Shown here: piece after piece, positions 46,371-55,509 of the stretch
Numbering within the stretch: the stretch's first letter is position 1
Layout: each line of letters opens with the position of its first letter
Source of the DNA: an uncultured Flammeovirgaceae bacterium
GTDB taxonomy: Bacteria; Bacteroidota; Bacteroidia; Cytophagales; Cyclobacteriaceae
Direction of reading: 5' to 3'
Assembly: GCA_937883755.1 (NCBI GenBank)
Contig: CAKZYA010000014.1
Coordinates: 57,830-121,829, forward strand
Length of the DNA stretch: 64,000 bases
Program-made: the position numbers and the translations under genes
The notes under the pieces: generated by a model
What the model saw: the letters and a program-made list of their open reading frames with translations, nothing else
What the model was told of the DNA's origin: nothing
The model's database searches: none

Positions 46371-47573
46371 TTATCGCATTACGTTTTGCATCCATTGGCT
46401 CCATCTAATAGAAACTCTTGAACTTATAAAACCTATCAAAAGGGCAATAGCTAATCCTTTTAAGAGATCAGTCCCGTTAGATACCATCCAGTCGGCGTAG
46501 GCATAACGATACTCCCAGTCGGGGCTAGAACCGAAGTACCAGCTCTCGGTGCCGAAGAACCAATTACGGGCGGATTCGGACATTAGAAAGTCACCAAAAG
46601 GCCACTGAACCGTGATAAAGACTAGGAGAAATACTCCCGCGTACACTAAAGACAGCAACCAGGAGTTCTTCTCGCTATATTTCTGAGTAATCAAATCAAT
46701 ACCAACTGCCGGAATGAGTAATAATAACGGAAATTCAAAAGCCTGAAAATTTGTGATAGGGTTAAGCACTGGCCCTAGTAAAGGCTCGGCAGAAAATAGG
46801 GGTAATATCCATACCATAAGAGCCAGAAAGAGCGTATAAACTAGTGCAGCGCTACTAGCCCCCCATTTGCCAGGGGCAGCTCTAGAGAAGGCAACTAGCA
46901 GCAAAGGAAAGATCAGGCTGGATACGATGTAAAAGGTAGTTTTGTGCATATCGTGCCGACCTAAATACTCTGAGGCAATTGTAAAGAGCATGGTAAGTAC
47001 GAATCCTGAAGCCAGGGCAAAGCATATTCCCAGTATTTTCTTATACTGATCGTCATAGACTCCTTGGCTAACCATTCGGTTTTTGACTGACAAAACTGTC
47101 ACAATTGCGCCAAATTGTATGGTAATCATCCCCAGCAGCAATACGGTATGGGGCGGAGAAAGTATGGTAACATCTAAGCCATAGGTATTGTGCCACCAGT
47201 CGTCAAAGGGAGCTGAAGTTAACATGGCAAAGGCTCCCCAGATACAAAACAGCGCACCTAACGAACCGCGAAATACTCCCCAAAATTTTATGCTCTCTTG
47301 TTGCTCTTCTTGGGTTCCGAAGAAGCTGATCTTGAGGACACGAATGCCCGAAAATATCCCGGCCAGTACCCCGCCGAAGTAAATAGCCAAGTGGGGTGGT
47401 GATAGCAGACCATCGCGGCCAATACTGGTATGCCAGCTAATGTCCCACACCAAGCCTACCATAATGCTAATGGAAGCTAATACGGTAGCATAAAGATAAA
47501 CTGGAATAGAGGTTTGTTTGCTTACTGAAACTACACGGGCAGTGGATGCAATAGGTGGGGCGAGCGTTTCCAT
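46371..47573 (-). CDS. Uncharacterised polytopic membrane protein with duplicated WH-GxD-SPPH motif
   Basis: A 400-residue integral membrane protein with about nine to ten helices and no recognised family. Two copies of one motif occur in loops after TM1 and TM3: D44-I-S-W-H48...G52-R-D54...S-P-P-H61, and D125-W-W-H128...G132-L-D134...S-P-P-H142. The invariant histidines and aspartates could bind metal or haem, and the duplication suggests a pseudo-symmetric site. A third cluster FGTESWYFGSSPDWEYRYAYADW lies near the C terminus. It is the first gene of a two-gene operon with 44696-46357. Confidence 0.6.
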   Translation of the reverse strand: METLAPPIASTARVVSVSKQTSIPVYLYATVLASISIMVGLVWDISWHTSIGRDGLLSPPHLAIYFGGVLAGIFSGIRVLKISFFGTQEEQQESIKFWGVFRGSLGALFCIWGAFAMLTSAPFDDWWHNTYGLDVTILSPPHTVLLLGMITIQFGAIVTVLSVKNRMVSQGVYDDQYKKILGICFALASGFVLTMLFTIASEYLGRHDMHKTTFYIVSSLIFPLLLVAFSRAAPGKWGASSAALVYTLFLALMVWILPLFSAEPLLGPVLNPITNFQAFEFPLLLLIPAVGIDLITQKYSEKNSWLLSLVYAGVFLLVFITVQWPFGDFLMSESARNWFFGTESWYFGSSPDWEYRYAYADWMVSNGTDLLKGLAIALLIGFISSRVSIRWSQWMQNVMR

Positions 47574-47803
47574 AAATATGCTGTTATTGAGTTGGATTGG
47601 GTAAATTTATGGTTTTTTGTGGCAATTTCAACAGTGATAAAATATATCAGTGATGTGTCGTTTACGAATTCTCTTGCTTAGTTTTTAATCTGGGCTAACT
47701 TTCCTATTTTCGGGCTTTCGGTAGTCCGCTAACAAAAATTGTATTCTTCTCTGCTCAACTTCCCATTTTTGACGCACGGTTGGGCAAAAGGGTGACTAGA
47801 TAT

Positions 47804-50239
47804 ATGAAAATCTTTGGATTCGTTCTTTCACTTGTTGTTACATTGGGGCTAACTATTGCCCTAAGCGTGAAAATCGGATCGGTACCTCCATTGGGTTATT
47901 TTCTAGACCCTTTTCATGGCTTTTGGCAAAATGCTGAACCCGAAGAATTATATATCGATCCCGCCCTTTCGGCATCAGTTCAGCAGCCAGTATCGGTGGT
48001 ATATGACTCTATGCTCATTCCCCATATTTTTGCCGAAAACGATTATGATCTATACTGGGCACAAGGGTTTGTTCAGGCTTCGTATCGCCTGTGGCAGATG
48101 GAATTTGTCACGCACGTAGCTGCTGGAAGGGTTTCAGAAATTGTAGGTGAACGGGCGTTAGAGTATGATCGGGCGCAGCGTAGGAAGGGGTTAGCTTTCG
48201 CGGCTGAAAATGCCTGGCAAGCACTACAGAAAAACGATACTGCTCGTCAGATGGTGGAGGCCTACAGTGATGGTATAAATGCTTACATTGATGCGCTAAC
48301 TTATAAAGATTATCCAGTTGAGTACAAACTGTTAAATTATCACCCTGAGCCCTGGAATCCTCTGAAATCGGCTTTGTTGCTAAAATATATGGCGGACGAT
48401 CTGGCAGGGGCTGATGAGGATATAGAGAATACCAACGCTCTGAAACTGTTCGGAAAAGAAGCGATTGACCGCTACTTTCCGGTATTCTTACCCGGTCGTG
48501 ACCCGGTAATTCCTACCGAGCGAACCTGGGAGTTTTCTCCCCAGCCTCTCGATACACCTCAGATAACTTTTCAAGAGAATACACTTTACACCGAAACGAT
48601 TGACGAGCCTGATCTCGACAATGGGAGTAATAACTGGGCAGTAAGCGGTAGCCGAACCCGTTCGGGAGTACCGCTGCTAGCTAATGATCCGCACTTGGGG
48701 TTAAACTTGCCTTCTATCTGGTACCTGGTACAGCTCAATGCACCAGGAGTTAATGTTTTTGGAGCAACCCTACCGGGAGCACCCGGAGTGGTGATCGGTT
48801 TCAATGATTCTATTGCTTGGGGAGTAACTAATGCCCGTCGGGATGTAAAGGACTGGTACAAGATAAATTTTACCAATGACTCTCGTGATGAATACGAATT
48901 TAGTTCTCGCCGATTGAAAACCCAGCAGAGAATTGAGAAAATTAAAGTGCGGGGAGCCGATACGTTTTACGATACGGTTATCTACACCCACTACGGGCCA
49001 GTAGTGTATGACCATAGCTTTCCGAAGGAAAGTTTAGATGACGTACCACTCGACTACGCCATGAAGTGGGTAGCTCACGATCCATCTATGGAAGTGATGA
49101 CCTTTTATCAGCTCAACCGGAGTCAGAGTTATGGTGATTATGTGAAAGCACTAGAGCATTACCGCAGCCCAGCGCAGAACTTTGCCTTTGCTTCAGCGTC
49201 GGGAGATATAGCTATGTGGGTGCAGGGTGCGTTTCCCGCCAAGTGGCGAGGGCAGGGGCGCTTTTTAATGGATGGCAGTCATCCCGAGCAGGAGTGGAAG
49301 GCATTTATTCCGAAGGAACATAATCCTCATGTCAAAAATCCGGAGCGGGGCTTCGTTAGTTCGGCCAATCAGATTCCGACTGATACTACCTATCCGTACT
49401 ATATCTACGATCACTCTTACGAGCATTTTCGGAACCGTCGCATCAACAGCCAGCTATCCCGTGCCCGAGGAGTAACTACTCGGCAAATAATGGATCTACA
49501 AAACGATGTTTACAACCAAAAAGCAGCGGACATTCTTCCTTTGATGCTGGATAGCTTGGAGCTATCGGCATTATCAGCCGAAGAACAGGATACTTATGAT
49601 GTTCTACGACGGTGGAATTATCGGAATACGGTGAGTCAGTCGGCACCAGCGATATTTAGAACCTGGTGGAGAGGGTTACGTCGTCAAATCTGGGATGAGT
49701 TTATTTCTGATGAAATTACGCTCGACCCACCTAGCGACGCAGTGACAATTCATTTAATGAAACACTCTCCCAACGATACGATTTTCGATTCCAAACTGAC
49801 TACGACTGCGGAAACACTCAACGACTTGATTCAGGAGTCCTTTCAGGAAGCTCACCAATCCATTGAAAAGTGGGAGGAAGAGCACGGACAACCCGTAAAC
49901 TGGGGGGACTACAAATCTACCAGTATTCAGCACATGTTGCGGTTAGACCCATTTAGTCTAGATAATATCCCCGTGGGTGGCGGGCGCAATATTGTGAGTG
50001 CTAACAGTGAGCGTCACGGAGCCTCCTGGAAGATGGTGGTAGAGCTGGGTAAGCCAGTAAAAGCCTGGGGGGTATATCCGGGAGGGCAATCGGGGAATCC
50101 GGGTAGTTATTTTTATACCAATATGGTTTCAACTTGGGCGAAAGGAGAATATTTCCCGATTCGGTTTTACCAGTATCCGGAAGATAATCCCACCTCAGTA
50201 ATGGCTCGTCAAACTATTCAACCCCAGTCTTCTGAATAA
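47804..50239 (+). CDS. Penicillin acylase family (N-terminal nucleophile) hydrolase
   Basis: About 811 residues. The ATG at 47804 is favoured over an in-frame TTG at 47780 because it starts with the membrane anchor MKIFGFVLSLVVTLGLTIAL. The proprotein has the acylase layout: alpha region up to about 270, the autocatalytic Ser275 in DNGSNNWAVSGSRT, then DPHLGLNLPSIWYLVQL and GVVIGFNDSIAWGVTN with the oxyanion and Asn region. The family includes penicillin acylases and acyl-homoserine-lactone or aculeacin acylases, so it cleaves some amide such as an N-acyl amino acid or signal molecule; the substrate is not known. A four-TM gene follows after four bases. Confidence 0.9.
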   Translation: MKIFGFVLSLVVTLGLTIALSVKIGSVPPLGYFLDPFHGFWQNAEPEELYIDPALSASVQQPVSVVYDSMLIPHIFAENDYDLYWAQGFVQASYRLWQMEFVTHVAAGRVSEIVGERALEYDRAQRRKGLAFAAENAWQALQKNDTARQMVEAYSDGINAYIDALTYKDYPVEYKLLNYHPEPWNPLKSALLLKYMADDLAGADEDIENTNALKLFGKEAIDRYFPVFLPGRDPVIPTERTWEFSPQPLDTPQITFQENTLYTETIDEPDLDNGSNNWAVSGSRTRSGVPLLANDPHLGLNLPSIWYLVQLNAPGVNVFGATLPGAPGVVIGFNDSIAWGVTNARRDVKDWYKINFTNDSRDEYEFSSRRLKTQQRIEKIKVRGADTFYDTVIYTHYGPVVYDHSFPKESLDDVPLDYAMKWVAHDPSMEVMTFYQLNRSQSYGDYVKALEHYRSPAQNFAFASASGDIAMWVQGAFPAKWRGQGRFLMDGSHPEQEWKAFIPKEHNPHVKNPERGFVSSANQIPTDTTYPYYIYDHSYEHFRNRRINSQLSRARGVTTRQIMDLQNDVYNQKAADILPLMLDSLELSALSAEEQDTYDVLRRWNYRNTVSQSAPAIFRTWWRGLRRQIWDEFISDEITLDPPSDAVTIHLMKHSPNDTIFDSKLTTTAETLNDLIQESFQEAHQSIEKWEEEHGQPVNWGDYKSTSIQHMLRLDPFSLDNIPVGGGRNIVSANSERHGASWKMVVELGKPVKAWGVYPGGQSGNPGSYFYTNMVSTWAKGEYFPIRFYQYPEDNPTSVMARQTIQPQSSE

Positions 50240-50243
50240 TGCT

Positions 50244-50618
50244 ATGAAGTTTGTCATGAAAGTCATATTGATTGCCGGACTCAGTTACATTGCTGAGCAA
50301 TTTTTCCCTTGGTGGTCAGTAGTGATTTTTGCTTTCTTGGTAAGCTTCATTATTCCTACCAAAGGATTTAATGCATTTATTAGTGGTTTTCTGGGAGTAG
50401 GGTTACTCTGGCTAATATTTGCTTGGATGATTGACAGCAATACCAATAGTATTCTGACTGAAAAGATTGCCCAACTGTTTCAAGTGAATCAGGCAGGACT
50501 AGTAGTGGCAATGACTGGAGCAATTGGTGGATTAACCGGAGGGTTTGCGGCACTTAGCGGAAGCCTGCTCCGTACGATCAATCAGAAAGAGCCAGTAAAG
50601 CCAGGGTATTATAAATAA
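50244..50618 (+). CDS. Small four-helix membrane protein, 124 aa
   Basis: A highly hydrophobic protein of 124 residues with about four predicted helices (VILIAGLSYIAEQFFPWWSVVIFAFLVSFI; FISGFLGVGLLWLIFAWMI; a helix near 75-105). No family is recognisable. It begins four bases after the acylase stop, so both are likely co-transcribed, and converges on the gene at 50625 with a six-base gap. Function unknown. Confidence 0.7.
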   Translation: MKFVMKVILIAGLSYIAEQFFPWWSVVIFAFLVSFIIPTKGFNAFISGFLGVGLLWLIFAWMIDSNTNSILTEKIAQLFQVNQAGLVVAMTGAIGGLTGGFAALSGSLLRTINQKEPVKPGYYK

Positions 50619-50624
50619 AGGTGA

Positions 50625-50909
50625 CTAGCTGGCAATTACTGCATCTCCTTCTGGGTTCTGCGGAGGTGTAGCCAAAGACGGGTTTCTCTTAATGAGCTTG
50701 TGATATTTCTCTAGTAAATAGTTAGCCCTTTCGGTGGGAATAGAAGAGATAATGCCATTTCCGTTCCTTGCCCGTATAACGGGTTGGTCAGAAGCATTAG
50801 CCTTCTGAACTGAGTTTTCGTAGTTCTGCCCAAAGTACAAAATGTACTCTTGTTCAGTTAAGAATACAAACCTCTTGATTTCAGTGTGCGACGAATATCG
50901 TTTGATCAT
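50625..50909 (-). CDS. Hypothetical protein, 94 aa
   Basis: An unrecognised 94-residue protein, without signal peptide or membrane segments. It contains EQEYILYFGQNYENSVQKAN and SSIPTERANYLLEKYHKLIK, a mixed alpha/beta pattern. The gene is intact and converges on the 50244 gene. No neighbour suggests a role. Confidence 0.6.
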   Translation of the reverse strand: MIKRYSSHTEIKRFVFLTEQEYILYFGQNYENSVQKANASDQPVIRARNGNGIISSIPTERANYLLEKYHKLIKRNPSLATPPQNPEGDAVIAS

Positions 50910-50964
50910 GGCTAGGGTGTAGTTATAAACCCCTAAAATACTAAATGGGCAGGCAAAAAAATAA

Positions 50965-51153
50965 CTATCGGAGAAATTTTACTCCGGCAGAGAAAAAGAT
51001 TAATCCCAAAATAGCAACAACTGCCGTCTGAAATCCACTCACCTCGACCTCAAGGATGGAGGCAGTGCCTTTTAAAACGACATAAACTGAAAATAATAGA
51101 ATGGCGGTACCCAATAGGGTGAATAGAATCCCAAAGATTTGTTTGACTCCCAT
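50965..51153 (-). CDS. Small two-helix membrane protein, 62 aa
   Basis: A 62-residue protein with two hydrophobic helices (about 5-28 and 40-60) joined by VLKGTASILEVEVSGF, ending in FFSAGVKFLR. It looks like a small inner-membrane protein of the type common in Bacteroidota. The ATG start at 51153 gives the shortest form compatible with the frame. It lies between unrelated genes; function unknown. Confidence 0.6.
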   Translation of the reverse strand: MGVKQIFGILFTLLGTAILLFSVYVVLKGTASILEVEVSGFQTAVVAILGLIFFSAGVKFLR

Positions 51154-51255
51154 AGTAATAAACGTAGGCTGTGATTAGTATAATCCACAAGTATACGTAC
51201 TTCAGGGCGAAGTATCTTACAGTTAACCTATGAAATTCAGTAAAATGAGGGCTTC

Positions 51256-52098
51256 TTAAGCTAAACGGATACCATTTTTTCCCTCTAGCACAATTTTTCG
51301 TTCTTTGTATAACCCGCCTACCGCCTTCTTGAATACTTTTTTACTCATTCCAAGTTGCGCCTGAATTTCATCAGATTCGCTTTTATCGTGCAGTGGAATG
51401 TGACCATCGGCTGCTTGTAAAGCTCTCAGCAGACTTAGTTTAGCTTGTTCAGTAGCATCGCGTCCGGCCGGGTAAGCCGTTACATCAACTTTTCCATCTT
51501 CCCGGATTTTCTTGATATACACTGTCAGCGAATCACCCCGCTGTAGCTCGGTTGGACTATCACTGTAAAAAAGTAAGGCATCGTACTGACGACCCAAGAT
51601 TACTTTGTAGCCAAGGTCAGTCTTATCATAAACCAGGGCAAGGGAGGCTTGCTGCTCTTGTAGGGCAGCGGTGTCTTTGAGGAAGAATGCTTGGAGTTTA
51701 GAAACTGCAATCAGTCGTTGACTACGATGATCGAGAGCCACTCTCACCACTACTGTATCCCCTACATTCACTGGGTAGAGTTGTTCTTTTTTAGGTAGTA
51801 ATAAATCTTTTTCCAAGCCCCAGTCTAAGAATGCCCCAAAAGAGGCGCTACCGACCGCTGTGAGGGCGGCAAATTGGTCTACCTCAACCAATGGGGTTTC
51901 GGTAGTAGCTACTAAGCGGTCTTCTGAGTCAGTGTAAATAAAGACACTGACAGTTTCCCCAATTTTCATCTCGGGGGTAACATATTTCTTAGGTAGTAGA
52001 ATATCCTGGGTGCCTTCAGGAGTGGTTGCCTCTAAAAATAAACCATGAGGGCTATCGCGAAGAATGCTTAATTCATTGAAAGATCCGATACGTAACAT
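51256..52098 (-). CDS. cvfB: CvfB-like S1 RNA-binding regulator
   Basis: A 280-residue CvfB/YitL-type RNA-binding protein. Repeated OB-fold S1-like modules run through residues about 1-205 (LEATTPEGTQDILLPKKYV; GSASFGAFLDWGLEKDLLLPKKEQL; ILGRQYDALLFYSD). A C-terminal winged-helix-like segment follows (IPLHDKSESDEIQAQLGMSKKVFKKAVGGLYKERKIVLEGKNGIRL). Family members modulate virulence gene expression and bind RNA in Firmicutes. The 298-base upstream region to 52396 contains no gene and a simple divergent promoter gap with the TPR gene. Confidence 0.85.
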   Translation of the reverse strand: MLRIGSFNELSILRDSPHGLFLEATTPEGTQDILLPKKYVTPEMKIGETVSVFIYTDSEDRLVATTETPLVEVDQFAALTAVGSASFGAFLDWGLEKDLLLPKKEQLYPVNVGDTVVVRVALDHRSQRLIAVSKLQAFFLKDTAALQEQQASLALVYDKTDLGYKVILGRQYDALLFYSDSPTELQRGDSLTVYIKKIREDGKVDVTAYPAGRDATEQAKLSLLRALQAADGHIPLHDKSESDEIQAQLGMSKKVFKKAVGGLYKERKIVLEGKNGIRLA

Positions 52099-52396
52099 GC
52101 TGCAAAGTAAAACTAATTTCGGTTTTGTGGGTTTAATGACTCGAAGAATCAGTGAAGAAGATATGAAACGAGAGATGTGAAATGTGAACGTAGAGAGAGG
52201 CTAGAAGTTTGGAATTTGTCTGGTAGAAACTAAAGGTAGAATATCAAAGTCTGTTCTTTAGCTCGAATATGTATATAACAATTCAGCCATCAATAATATA
52301 GCTGTTCAACAACCAACAATTGATAATTAAACCACTCTCTTATTCTGTAGACTGTTGACTGGAAACTAATTAAGAGTAAATGACCAATAAGAAAAT

Positions 52397-53116
52397 ATGA
52401 GTGTTGAGGATCACGCGAAGCAAGGGTATCAGGAGCTAGAAAAGGAAGATTATCAGCAGGCGCTAAAACACTTTCAGCGAGCTCTGGCTCAAGAGAGTAC
52501 GCACCCCGAGAGTTTATACGGTGCCGCAAGGGCTTATTTTAAACTTCAGCAGTACGAAGTGTCCATTCAGACGTTTGGTCGGCTTATTAATCTGTTGCCT
52601 AACAACGCTACCTACCTGAGTGAACGGGGAGTTGCTCTACATTGGACTGGCAATAATCAGTTGGCTTTGGCAGATTTTGACCGAGCGGTAAAACTAGAAC
52701 CCAATAATCCCTATCGATATTCAAGTCGGGCGTACATAAAAGACCGCCTAAAAGACTATCAGGGAGCCATTGATGATTACTCCAAAGCTATTGAACTCGA
52801 TCCCGAAGATGCAATTGCTTATAATAACCGAGGATTGATTGAGGAGAAGCTAGGCTACTTGGAGAAAGCTAAAGGTAGTTACCAACAAGCCGACCAACTT
52901 GACCAGCGCAAAAACGGTAGTAAAAAGCCAGAAACTGAGCCGCCAATAAGCAAAGAAAATAGTACTGATACTCCGGTTGAGAAAGTAGGCACATCAACTG
53001 TAACTACTTCATCAGGCGGGCGATCATACTGGTCAGAAATTCGCTCGGTATTTACTTCTCGGCAGCAGTTTCAAGAATTCATTCAATTTGTAAACCCCTT
53101 TAAAAAGACCCAATAA
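52397..53116 (+). CDS. TPR-repeat protein
   Basis: A 239-residue protein. Residues about 5-160 form four tetratricopeptide repeats, seen in YQELEKEDYQQALKHFQRALAQ, LYGAARAYFKLQQYEVSIQTFGRLINL, RGVALHWTGNNQLALADFDRAVKLEPNNPYRYSSRAYIKDRLKDYQGAIDDYSKAIELDPEDAIAYNNRGLIEEKLG, so it is a protein-protein scaffold. The C-terminal third is low-complexity and ends FIQFVNPFKK. Its last codon is two bases before the Lacal_2735 gene, so the pair form one transcript. Confidence 0.88.
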   Translation: MSVEDHAKQGYQELEKEDYQQALKHFQRALAQESTHPESLYGAARAYFKLQQYEVSIQTFGRLINLLPNNATYLSERGVALHWTGNNQLALADFDRAVKLEPNNPYRYSSRAYIKDRLKDYQGAIDDYSKAIELDPEDAIAYNNRGLIEEKLGYLEKAKGSYQQADQLDQRKNGSKKPETEPPISKENSTDTPVEKVGTSTVTTSSGGRSYWSEIRSVFTSRQQFQEFIQFVNPFKKTQ

Positions 53117-53118
53117 TT

Positions 53119-53295
53119 ATGTTTGGATTATTTAAGAAGAAAAGTGAATTAGATAAGTTACAGGATAAATACCGTAAACTATTAGCCGAAGCCCACACCC
53201 TCTCGCAGCGTGACCGTCGGGCAGGGGACGAAAAGATGGCGGAAGCTGAAGAGGTTGCGAAGGAAATTGATCGGTTGAAGGCTACTGGATCATAA
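53119..53295 (+). CDS. Lacal_2735-family small protein, 58 aa
   Basis: A 58-residue coding region starting two bases after the TPR gene stop. It opens MFGLFKKKSELDKLQDKYRK and continues as a highly charged helix ending in EVAKEIDRLKATGS. This is the signature of Lacal_2735 family proteins, short charged proteins found throughout Bacteroidota with unknown function. The ATG follows the TPR stop with a two-base gap, suggesting translational coupling. Confidence 0.8.
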   Translation: MFGLFKKKSELDKLQDKYRKLLAEAHTLSQRDRRAGDEKMAEAEEVAKEIDRLKATGS

Positions 53296-53343
53296 GCTAA
53301 AGCCTGTTACTTACGATTTGTTTCCTGTTGCATCAGAGGCTAA

Positions 53344-54836
53344 TTATTCCACAATTATTTTTCTGGTGTATGCTTTCTGGTTGATCATTATTTGTAAGTT
53401 GTACATACCTGGATTGAGGTTGGTTCGCATAGGTTTCACCGTAATTGTCTTATCTGATTTTCTCAAGTCTAGTTGATACTTCTTGCCAGCTATATCAAAT
53501 AGTTGAACGTTATACTCTTCAATAGTAGAGTACGATGAACTAATTTGTAAAGACATACCAGGTTTAATAGAACTGGGGTATACTACTACTTTCGTCAGGT
53601 CCTTGCCAGGGTTCACGTAAACAGCCTTTACATCAAATAGGGTAGTTGTACCATCAAAGTCAGTTTGAGACAAGCGATAGTAAACAATCCCCGACGTATT
53701 TACCTGATCAACATAATGATATTCTTGCTGCTCATCGGTAGTCCCTTGTCCATCAACCTGAGTGATTTTATCAAAACGTCTACTATCTTGTGAGCGTTCA
53801 ATGGTAAAATAGTCATTATTGATTTCAGTAGCGGTAGCCCATTGCGCAATAATGCCTTTCTCTTGAGAAGTAAGTGAGAAATAGATAAGCTCTACGGGTA
53901 GTGTTGAGCACGCTGTGCCGCAACAACCAGCTGTAGGGTCACAACCACTGCCACTATTATTGGTAGGGGGACCACTATAAGAGCCGCCTACTGATAATCC
54001 ACCACCACTTTCGGTAGCAGAAGAGTTTAATTAAGAGCACTACTTGGTTACATTGGTTTTCTCAGCTAAGCTTTCCGAGAAGTTTCGTAGATTTACGGTT
54101 ACTGCTAACCAGCTATTTTCAAATTGCAAAACCTTTGACCTATCCACAACGTCAGTAGAACCACTACCGGAATTATTGTAGTTGCCGTCAACTATAATGC
54201 CACCGCCACCACTGGCACTGGTATTTCCACCACTAGCATTATTAAAATCACCTCCAACTTGAATAGTGCCGCTGTTGTTAACGTTTAATGTTCTACCATT
54301 TGAATTATCGAAATTCCCGCCAACCATTACATCTGAGTCGTCGATATTAAACTGACCACCGCCACTACTGCTAGCATCTCCGGTAATATCTATCTGGGAA
54401 CCATTGGTTAAATTAAGGATTGTACCACCGTCCATAGTCATCGATCCAGATACAGTTAAATCTATCGCATCTACGTTAAAAGTACCTCCACCGCTCACGG
54501 TGAAATTCCCTCCTATAGTGAAAGTACCGCCATTAATTGTGTTGGGTGACCCGGAATCCCAGGCTTCTGCCAAGTTATTAGAAATATTGATTGTAGCTCC
54601 AGAAGCATTGATAGTACTACTTCCCTGTATAGTCAAGGTTCCCGTGATTGTAAGTGTTACTTCTGAATTGACCGTTAATGTAGCACCATTGGTGATGGTG
54701 AGGTTACCCATTGTGCAACTGGCAGTGATGGTGTATTTGAGTTCACAGGACTACTAGGACATTGAGCTCTTGCTCTAGCAGATATCAACACAGCTATCGC
54801 TAGAAATACAATTATTTTTACAGGGTTAGCTTTCAT
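53344..54836 (-). pseudogene. Broken T9SS-exported repeat protein gene (frameshift plus in-frame stops)
   Basis: One ancestral reading frame spans most of this stretch. The ATG at 54836 opens a signal peptide ending AQC, but the frame slips near 54735, where one base appears missing (…SNTP frame versus …YTITASCTMGNL frame). The body (54720-54150) encodes short G/N-rich repeats such as GGNFTVSGGGTFNV and DNSNGRTLNVNNSG. A stretch at about 54015-54150 breaks the repeat pattern and contains TAG (54040) and TAA (54031). The reading then resumes in the same frame with LSVGGSYSGPP, LPVELIYFS and a T9SS type A sorting domain (VVYPSSIKPG...KIIVE). Intact, it would have been an exported surface protein. 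Confidence 0.8.
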
Positions 54837-55281
54837 CTATACTCTTATCTTCTCAAATAGAATTCAATATTTCCGAGTATTAATACTAAAAATTACTATA
54901 TAAAAATTAGAAAGTTATATTATAATCAGTCGTATCTCTTATTGTATAGGTGAGGTTAGTAAGGATATTTAAAGATTTACGGGTCTTCTATGAAGGATAG
55001 ATTATCAAATTGTAATTATTCTTACAGGTAGTAATTGCGAAAAAAAGCTCATATCTGTCGAGATCATTAGTAAACACAAAAACTCATTTATCTATTCAGG
55101 ATAGATTGATTCTCGCATCAGAGGGTGCTTTTCTGTGCAAAATCTAGTATCACTTTACCCAAAAGATACTTATCAAATGAACCAAAAGTCGACATTGAAA
55201 AGGAAGAATATATGCCTTTTTATGTGTTTTTAGTACATAAGTTAAAAAGACATCTATTTTACTGGTATCACTTCGGGAGTT

Positions 55282-55475
55282 ATGACACAAAACACCAATT
55301 CTTTCCACAAAAGTAATCGGTGAGTATCGTGCAATTTTTTTACTGATGGCAATCGAGATAGGTTGCGGGCGCAGCTATTCTGATCTTCCTATTTGGGTTG
55401 AGTTTACGCTGGTATACATCTATTCTAAAGATCATAAATCCAGACTTACTTGTTGACACACTAAGCACCAGTTAG
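55282..55475 (+). pseudogene. Possible frameshifted small membrane protein gene
   Basis: An ATG at 55282 begins MTQNTNSFHK. A shifted frame then reads VIGEYRAIFLLMAIEI (about 55309-55358), and a second shift gives VAGAAILIFLFGLSLRWY followed by TSILKIINPDLLVDTLSTS and a stop at 55473. Joined, this resembles a small protein of about 60 residues with one or two transmembrane helices carrying two frameshifts. Lying in a 673-base gap with otherwise no gene, it is more likely a relic than a functional gene, but chance cannot be excluded. Confidence 0.4.
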
Positions 55476-55509
55476 CTATCTATTAAGAAAAAGAACATAC
55501 TTGAACTAC

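Noticed and set aside
55125..55316. 63-codon frame in the gap before the hydrolase gene
   Set aside because: Composition is unusual with no motif, and it overlaps the more protein-like decayed reading at 55282-55475.
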